Notes under the pieces: generated by a model
Database searches by the model: none
What the model saw: the letters and a program-made list of their open reading frames with translations, nothing else
What the model was told of the DNA's origin: nothing
Program-made: the position numbers and the translations under genes
From: G039029935 sp039029935
GTDB lineage: Bacteria; Chloroflexota; Anaerolineae; Caldilineales; Caldilineaceae
Length of the DNA stretch: 10,670 nucleotides
Assembly (NCBI GenBank): GCA_039029935.1
Contig: JBCCFC010000359.1
Coordinates: forward strand, 1 to 10,670
Reading direction: 5' to 3'
Shown: one piece after another, positions 6,343 to 10,670 of the stretch
Layout: the number at the start of each line of letters is the position of its first letter
Numbering within the stretch: position 1 is the stretch's first letter

Positions 6343-8082
6343 ATGACAATAGACCTATCAATACAATTATTGGGGACACCGGAGATTCGTGTGGCCGATG
6401 AGGTTGTGACGTTTCGGCTTGCCAAGGAATATGGGCTGCTCTATTATCTGGCGGCGACGGACAGGCCGCATTCACGTTCTGTATTGGCGGATTTGTTTTG
6501 GCCGGACGCGGACCCACGCACGGGGCGACGATATCTGCGCAGCCGGCTGGTTTCGCTGCGTCGCTATTTGGGTGATCATTTGGTGACCACCACCGAGTCG
6601 TTGGGCATGGATGACGAGGCCAAGGCGTCTGTCGATGTTCACCAGTTGACCTCGTTGGCGAACAACAAAATGCTCACCGGAAGCATTCGCAGTGAGCCGA
6701 CAACGGATCAGATTGCCCAACACCGTCAAGCCATCGATCTCTATCGGGGTGACTTTCTGGAAGGCTTTTCGCTGCCCGATACACCTCTTTTTAACGACTG
6801 GTTGGAGCAGACACGGGATGATCTGCGGCTGCATACCGCCAACCTGCGCTATCATCTGTGCCAAGCAGAGATTGCGCTGCGGAATCTGAACCAAGCATAT
6901 GATGATTTGGAGCAGGTCTTGCATCTGATTCCTTGGCATGAACAGGCGCATCATCTCAAAATTCGCCTCCTCTATGAGGATGGACACCGCTGGGCGGCCC
7001 TTGAGCAGTATGCCAAGCTGGAAGCAGTGTTGCGTGAAGAGTTGGATGTGGAGCCAAGTGCGGAGACACAGCAGTTGTTTGCGCGCATTCGTGCCGATGA
7101 GGATGCCCCGGCGATGCGGGAACGTCCCTTTGATGACGCTGCGATTCAAGACCATCAGGGTAGCCAGCCGTTGCCTCAAGCCAGCCAGCGCGTGGACCCG
7201 CCACAAGGTGTCTCCCTGCCGCTACTCAACAGCCCCGCTCCACTTGTGCCACTGGTTGGGCATGAAGACCTATTGGAAACGGTCCGTACCTACCTCCAAA
7301 ATCCAGCACATCGTTTGGTGACGTTGGTGGGGATGGGTGGTGTGGGCAAGACGCACATTGCGTTGACAGTGGGTCAGCGGTTTGTACATGATAATATCGA
7401 TGAATTCCCACATGGTGTCGGCTTTGTACCGTTGGCGGGTGTGGAGGCGATTGATCAGGTTGCAGGTGGGCAGGTTGCAGGTGGGCAGGTTGCAGGTGGG
7501 CAGACAAGCCAAGATACGCAGCAGTTTGTCAGTGCCATTGCCAGTGCGTTGAAATTGCCCCAAGGGGGTACAGCCGAGGTCTTTACGCAGGTGGTCAACT
7601 ATCTCAGCCGTCATACGTTGTTGTTAATTCTGGATAATTTTGAACATGTGCTGGGGGCGAGTTCGTTGCTGGCGTCGTTGGCGGCGCAAGCCCCAACCTG
7701 TACCTTTTTGGTGACATCTCGTGTGCGTCTACAATTGACTGGTGAAACTGTCGTCCAGGTTCAGCCGTTGCCTGTGCCAGAACAAACCGTAGTGGATGAG
7801 ATGTTGTCTCTTGAGGCATCACCAGTTCATGCGCTGACAGACAGTGGTGTGGCTCAGGGTAAAATCGCTGCACACACAGTGGCGTCGGTTCAACTCTTCC
7901 TTGACTACGCCCGTCGCCATAATGCCCGCTTTGAGGTGCATGACACCGACTTTGCCGATATCGTGCAGCTTTGCCAGCTCACAGGCGGGTTGCCATTGGC
8001 CCTGCGCATGGTGGCAGCGTGGACAGAGCATTTCACCCCACACAAATGGTCCAACAGTTGCGTCAAGATACACGGTTATTGA
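6343..8082 (+). CDS. SARP/BTAD-type STAND ATPase transcriptional regulator, N-terminal part (frameshifted)
   Basis: This frame encodes 579 residues. Residues 1-97 fit an OmpR/SARP winged-helix DNA-binding domain (MTIDLSIQLLGTPEIRVAD; ADLFWPDADPRTGRRYLRS). Residues ~98-250 fit a bacterial transcriptional activation domain (BTAD; ending VLREELDVEPSAETQQLF). After a linker, an NB-ARC/STAND ATPase starts near 300. Its Walker A is GMGGVGKT (330-337), Walker B LLLILDN (426-432), the arginine motif VTSR (457-460) and GLPLAL (549-554). The frame then runs into unrelated sequence (HKWSNSCVKIHGY) and stops at 8082. The natural continuation is in the next frame, so this is half of one ~1231-residue gene. 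The full protein would be a cytoplasmic, nucleotide-dependent DNA-binding regulator; inducer and targets are unknown. An insertion of (QVAGG)x3 lies at residues 372-386. Confidence 0.9.
   Translation: MTIDLSIQLLGTPEIRVADEVVTFRLAKEYGLLYYLAATDRPHSRSVLADLFWPDADPRTGRRYLRSRLVSLRRYLGDHLVTTTESLGMDDEAKASVDVHQLTSLANNKMLTGSIRSEPTTDQIAQHRQAIDLYRGDFLEGFSLPDTPLFNDWLEQTRDDLRLHTANLRYHLCQAEIALRNLNQAYDDLEQVLHLIPWHEQAHHLKIRLLYEDGHRWAALEQYAKLEAVLREELDVEPSAETQQLFARIRADEDAPAMRERPFDDAAIQDHQGSQPLPQASQRVDPPQGVSLPLLNSPAPLVPLVGHEDLLETVRTYLQNPAHRLVTLVGMGGVGKTHIALTVGQRFVHDNIDEFPHGVGFVPLAGVEAIDQVAGGQVAGGQVAGGQTSQDTQQFVSAIASALKLPQGGTAEVFTQVVNYLSRHTLLLILDNFEHVLGASSLLASLAAQAPTCTFLVTSRVRLQLTGETVVQVQPLPVPEQTVVDEMLSLEASPVHALTDSGVAQGKIAAHTVASVQLFLDYARRHNARFEVHDTDFADIVQLCQLTGGLPLALRMVAAWTEHFTPHKWSNSCVKIHGY
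7456..7503 (+). repeat. 15 bp tandem repeat inside the ATPase domain
   Basis: Three exact copies of caggttgcaggtggg (7456-7500) plus a final cag encode QVAGG three times and a Gln. Each unit splits into 7 + 8 bp (caggttg + caggtggg), the period of the intergenic repeats, and shares ggttgcagg with the complement of 6311-6324. The insert lies between Walker A and Walker B and keeps the frame. Confidence 0.92.
8034..8040 (+). other. Frameshift site in the regulator gene
   Basis: The upstream frame reads TTC ACC CCA CAC and soon ends. The frame starting one base back reads CCC ACA CAA ATG and continues the domain naturally as EHFTP-TQMVQQLRQ. One extra C in the run 8036-8039 would join the two frames. 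No canonical slippery heptamer is in register here, so a base loss (real or in the assembly) is more likely than programmed frameshifting. Confidence 0.85.
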
Positions 8083-10037
8083 CCCAACAGGCAACCTTTG
8101 GGGTCAATGAGTATCAACCGGTTGTCCAAGGCTATCGTTCACAGGATGCCAGCCAGACACATACGCTTGATGCCCTCTTTGACCAATCGTGGCAGCTACT
8201 CTCCGCCAACGAGCAACACTCCTTGGTGATGTTGGCACAGTTTGCCGCACCTTTTGATCTCACCGCAGCACAGGCCATCGTCGGCCTCAATATGTTTGAT
8301 CTCAAAGGCTTGACCGACACCTCCCTGCTCACCATCAAAACCGTTGGCCGCTATGAGATGCATCCTCTGACGCGCACCTTTTTGCAGGGCAAAGGGCAAA
8401 CCGAGATACAGGACCCGGCTGCGACCATGCACACCTTCTGGCATCGCTACTGTACCCACTTCTTAACGCTGGTGGCAGACTATGCCCCACTGCTCAACAA
8501 GGCGAGGGCGCGCGAGGCCATGACCCTTCTGCGTCAAGAGCAGGATCACATTCATTTGGCCTGGCAACAGGCGATTGACCAAAATCTGTTGCCTCCTCTA
8601 CAAACTGCCTTAGATGGATTGGTGCTCTTCTACAATCGACGTGCAGCCTTTGATGCGCTTTTTACTGCTTGCCAGCAACTACGCGACCTTTGTGAACGCA
8701 ATCAGAAACAAGACGCCGACGTGGAATCAGCCTATGCACTGTTGCTTTTTCATGCCAACCTTGTCGAGATGGAGACAAAGTGGATTTTGCAACAGTTAGG
8801 GGATGCATTCACGCAGGCAGAGAGCATCAAGGACTTGCTCAACAGGGTTGAAGGAAAGGTGTCTTCAGGATTGGAGTTCCGTTATTATCTGCTCTATGTC
8901 TTTATGTTGCGGGTGATGGGAAATACGGAGCAATTCCACGCCTATGCGCCGATTTTGCATCGTAAGTTGTCGGAGGACGTGCCGCTTTCTGTGCGTGGTG
9001 ATTACAACGATCTGTTTTTGCGGCAAGCGTTTATGGCCGGAGATATGGAGGAAGGAGAGCGATATGCAGAGGAGGCACTCAGTTGCTATCGCCAAGATGA
9101 CAATCTCTGGGGTATCAACATGATATACCTCATCATGTCACACTCACCGCAGCGGCATCGCAACAAAACCTATCTGGACGAGGCACTCGCCAACAGCCGT
9201 GTCCTTAATTACCGTGAGGGTGAGGCACTGAGCAATGGATGGCTTGCCAAGAACTTAAGCCGCAAGCAGCAAACGCAACGGATTGCCAAGCTCAAGACTG
9301 CCCTGACAATCTATGCAGAGGAGGGCAATGCGACGGCTGCCTATATGCCTATGGTGGATTTGAATCACGAGAACATCCGCATTGGAGCCTATGGCGAAGC
9401 CCGCAAAATGCTGACAGACATGATGGCACAGGAAGGGGTGCGTGGGTATGCGGACGCCTATTATGTCACCCAAAGTCAGTTGGGATTGCTAGAATTTCTC
9501 TGTGGGCATCCAGAAAAAGCCTTACCGCTGACCCAAGGGGCAATGGATTTGCATGATCAAGTCGGCGCCACGTCCCATCTCTTGGGCTGGGTTGCACATG
9601 GCTATGCACTCTTGGGTAACAACGAGTTTGAGCAGGCACGTGCCATCTTTGAGAAGGTGTACGCGGCCATTCACCCACAGGACAACCCCTTTGCCGAAAT
9701 CATCCCTCAAACAGCCCTCGCAGAAATCGCCCACGCCCAAGGCCATAGGGCAACCGCACTGGCACACGTCGAGTGGATACTGCCCCATCTCGCCGATGAC
9801 CCCGATGATGATGATCGACGCGAGGGGCTTGAACAAATTGTTGATCAATTCCGCCCGCATTGGGTCTGCTATCAGGTGTTGGTAGCGATGGGTGATGCGC
9901 GGGCAGATGATGTCTTGCAGAGCAGTTATGCACAGCTGCAGGCATGGGCGGATGGGATTGAGGATAGGGTGTTGCGCCGTTCGTTTTTGGAGAATGTGGC
10001 GGTGAATCGGATGATTGTGGAAGCAGTTGAAAGTTGA
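8037..10037 (+). CDS. SARP/BTAD-type STAND regulator, C-terminal part (winged helix and helical repeats)
   Basis: This is the continuation of the upstream gene, 666 codons from the shift point to TGA at 10035-10037. If expressed alone its first sensible start would be ATG at 8046; the ATG at 7971 is out of frame with the real protein there. Full-length residues ~609-684 resemble the winged-helix part of NB-ARC/STAND proteins, with LDALFDQSW, LTDTSLLTIK and the MHD-like motif YEMHPLTR. The remainder is helical, TPR-like sequence (RQEQDHIHLAWQQAID; REGEALSNGWLAKNL; NEFEQARAIFEKVYAA), the usual sensor or oligomerisation arm. The final codons and stop fall inside a heptamer repeat, so the C-terminus may have been set by repeat insertion. 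Separated from its DNA-binding and Walker motifs, this half would not regulate by itself. Confidence 0.88.
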   Translation, partial: PTQMVQQLRQDTRLLTQQATFGVNEYQPVVQGYRSQDASQTHTLDALFDQSWQLLSANEQHSLVMLAQFAAPFDLTAAQAIVGLNMFDLKGLTDTSLLTIKTVGRYEMHPLTRTFLQGKGQTEIQDPAATMHTFWHRYCTHFLTLVADYAPLLNKARAREAMTLLRQEQDHIHLAWQQAIDQNLLPPLQTALDGLVLFYNRRAAFDALFTACQQLRDLCERNQKQDADVESAYALLLFHANLVEMETKWILQQLGDAFTQAESIKDLLNRVEGKVSSGLEFRYYLLYVFMLRVMGNTEQFHAYAPILHRKLSEDVPLSVRGDYNDLFLRQAFMAGDMEEGERYAEEALSCYRQDDNLWGINMIYLIMSHSPQRHRNKTYLDEALANSRVLNYREGEALSNGWLAKNLSRKQQTQRIAKLKTALTIYAEEGNATAAYMPMVDLNHENIRIGAYGEARKMLTDMMAQEGVRGYADAYYVTQSQLGLLEFLCGHPEKALPLTQGAMDLHDQVGATSHLLGWVAHGYALLGNNEFEQARAIFEKVYAAIHPQDNPFAEIIPQTALAEIAHAQGHRATALAHVEWILPHLADDPDDDDRREGLEQIVDQFRPHWVCYQVLVAMGDARADDVLQSSYAQLQAWADGIEDRVLRRSFLENVAVNRMIVEAVES

Positions 10038-10060
10038 GAGTTGAGAGTTGAGAGTTGACG
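10026..10060. repeat. Heptamer tandem repeat overlapping the regulator stop codon
   Basis: Five 7 bp units, gttgaaa, gttgaga (three times) and gttgacg, start at 10026. The regulator stop TGA (10035-10037) is part of the second unit. Because 7 is not a multiple of 3, the repeat places TGA in all three plus-strand frames within 21 bp. Confidence 0.9.
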
Positions 10061-10066
10061 GTTAAG

Positions 10067-10130
10067 AAAAAAACAGCGTTCTTCCGTATCCGCGTTATTT
10101 AACACGGATACGGAAGAACGCTGTTTTTTT
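10067..10130. terminator. Bidirectional intrinsic terminator
   Basis: Arms 10067-10092 and 10105-10130 are a perfect 26 bp complement, with a few further possible pairs (gtt/aac) inside the 12-base centre. The stem ends in seven A on the left and seven T on the right, so it presents a hairpin plus U-tract in both directions. It sits 30 bp after the regulator stop and can also end the convergent surface-protein transcript. Confidence 0.92.
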
Positions 10131-10158
10131 CACTCAAAATATCTGGCGTGTGTCGTAG

Positions 10159-10260
10159 TCGTAGGTCACGCTATCAGCGTGACGATCTGTCTGTACCCGA
10201 TTTTTCTCTTGAATGTTACAGTGTTGACCAAGATTGTCCGGCTGGTAGCCAGACCTACGA
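10159..10260. repeat. Inverted pair of REP-like modules (BIME-like element)
   Basis: The left 23 nt module (10161-10183) is GTAG + GTCACGCT-atc-AGCGTGAC. The right module on the other strand (10258-10236) is GTAG + GTCTGGCT-acc-AGCCGGAC with one G-T wobble. Ends tcgtaggtc and gacctacga form 9 bp terminal inverted repeats of a 102 bp element. GTAG-headed hairpins in inverted pairs are the known form of REP/BIME elements handled by RAYT transposases. The element lies in a convergent gap, a typical place for REPs. Confidence 0.7.
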
Positions 10261-10298
10261 TTGCGCCACCTGCGGACAAGGATGTCCACATCACTTTG

Positions 10299-10365
10299 TA
10301 CCGCAGATACAGAGGAACCGCAGATAATTGTCTGCACCATCTGCGGTTCCCCCATATCTGCGGTA
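10299..10365. repeat. 67 bp two-part hairpin with ccgcagat motif
   Basis: Outer arms taccgcagata (10299-10309) and tatctgcggta (10355-10365), and inner arms ggaaccgcagat (10314-10325) and atctgcggttcc (10339-10350), are perfect pairs separated by a symmetric 4-base internal loop. Total pairing is 23 bp around a 13-base centre. The motif ccgcagat occurs twice in direct orientation in the left arm. It is probably an interspersed repeat of environmental bacteria; no T-tract follows, so it is not a simple terminator. Confidence 0.85.
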
Positions 10366-10380
10366 AGTAGTGAACAGCGA

Positions 10381-10412
10381 ACTATCAACTGTCACCTATC
10401 CACTATCAACTG
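10381..10412. repeat. Heptamer repeat at the 3' end of the surface-protein gene
   Basis: actatcaactg occurs at 10381-10391 and again at 10402-10412. The whole stretch reads as 7 bp units (ctatcaa, ctgtcac, ctatcca, ctatcaa), directly abutting the stop codon at 10413-10415. This mirrors the heptamer repeat at the end of the convergent regulator gene. Confidence 0.75.
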
Positions 10413-10670
10413 CTAAGGCATTTGCTCCGGTATCACAAACGACTGCGATTTAAACACATTACGCGGATGCCCATCAACGTTGTTGAAGATGGGGTCAACA
10501 TCATTGTTCTGCCCAGCAAAGATAGCCTCACCGCTCATATTGACATCTTGTAGGAAGTAGCCATTCAGGATGAACGACTGCGACTTGAAGATGTTGGCAG
10601 GGGCTTGGTCAACGGCGTTGAAGATGGGGTCTTTGTCGTTGTCTTGACCCGCAAAAATCACGTTGCTGCC
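10413..10670 (-). CDS. C-terminal end of a probable surface protein with 45-residue repeats, 5' end beyond the window
   Basis: The minus-strand frame is open from the right edge (GSNVIFAGQDND...) to TAG at 10415-10413, giving 85 residues. An ATG at 10661 is not the likely start because the frame continues upstream in the same repeat. Two units 45 residues apart share IFAGQxNDxDPIFN, a VDxxPxN segment and FKSQSF(I/V); between them is LQDVNMSGE, a dockerin-like DVNxxG start. The protein ends in VIPEQMP. Tandem AGQxNDxDPIFN units at the extreme C-terminus are familiar from large secreted proteins of Bacteroidota and some Chloroflexota, where such ends may act in surface attachment or secretion; that role is inference. 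The gene is convergent with the regulator. No function can be assigned from this fragment. Confidence 0.85.
   Translation of the reverse strand, partial: GSNVIFAGQDNDKDPIFNAVDQAPANIFKSQSFILNGYFLQDVNMSGEAIFAGQNNDVDPIFNNVDGHPRNVFKSQSFVIPEQMP

Noticed and set aside
7971..8045. ATG at 7971 as the start of an independent second gene
   Set aside because: Residues from 7971 to about 8036 are out of frame with the conserved GLPLAL region read in the upstream frame. The true protein continues from upstream through a one-base shift.
8034..8082. Programmed -1 ribosomal frameshift
   Set aside because: No X XXY YYZ heptamer is in the correct register (C ACC CCA), and I noted no obvious strong downstream stem. 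A base loss in the C run explains it more simply, though this is not excluded.
9522..9860. Minus-strand open frames opposite the regulator
   Set aside because: They have no domain resemblance and lie antisense to the TPR-like coding sequence.

Overview
The window looks like part of a bacterial chromosome, most likely a Chloroflexota relative (Anaerolineae/Caldilineae/Ardenticatenia type). The evidence is indirect. A BTAD plus NB-ARC plus helical-repeat regulator sits beside very large secreted thrombospondin-type-3 (TSP3) repeat proteins, and the intergenic DNA is full of short palindromes and 7-8 bp tandem repeats. Large TSP3 proteins and the C-terminal 'AGQxNDxDPIFN' repeats are also common in Bacteroidota, so the phylum call is tentative.

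Layout. Positions 1-5313 on the minus strand hold one uninterrupted reading frame of 1771 codons that runs off the left edge. It is a secreted or surface protein with a signal peptide and two arrays of six copies each of a ~73-residue repeat that I cannot match to a named family. After the arrays come Ig-like modules and many TSP3 calcium-binding repeats. Positions 5314-6342 are a 1.03 kb divergent intergenic region. It contains a 119 bp nested inverted repeat with a candidate promoter for the giant gene, a REP-like GTAG hairpin, octamer repeats, an AT-rich stretch, a 12 bp tandem repeat, and a second octamer-repeat block ending at a good ribosome binding site. Positions 6343-10037 on the plus strand encode one SARP/BTAD-type STAND ATPase regulator, split into two frames by an apparent single-base loss in a C run at 8036-8039. 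Positions 10038-10412 are a convergent intergenic region: a heptamer repeat overlapping the regulator stop codon, a perfect 26 bp bidirectional terminator hairpin, an inverted pair of REP-like modules, a further long hairpin and another heptamer repeat. Positions 10413-10670 on the minus strand are the C-terminal end of another probable surface protein with two 45-residue repeats.

How the parts may fit together. The regulator is divergent from the giant surface-protein gene and convergent with a second surface-protein gene, so it could control either, but nothing in the sequence proves this. The strongest unusual signals are the uncharacterised 73-residue repeat domain with its higher-order duplication, the broken regulator, and a mobile-looking family of 7-8 bp repeats and REP-like palindromes. 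Those repeats occupy the intergenic gaps, and a similar repeat also lies inside the ATPase domain of the regulator.
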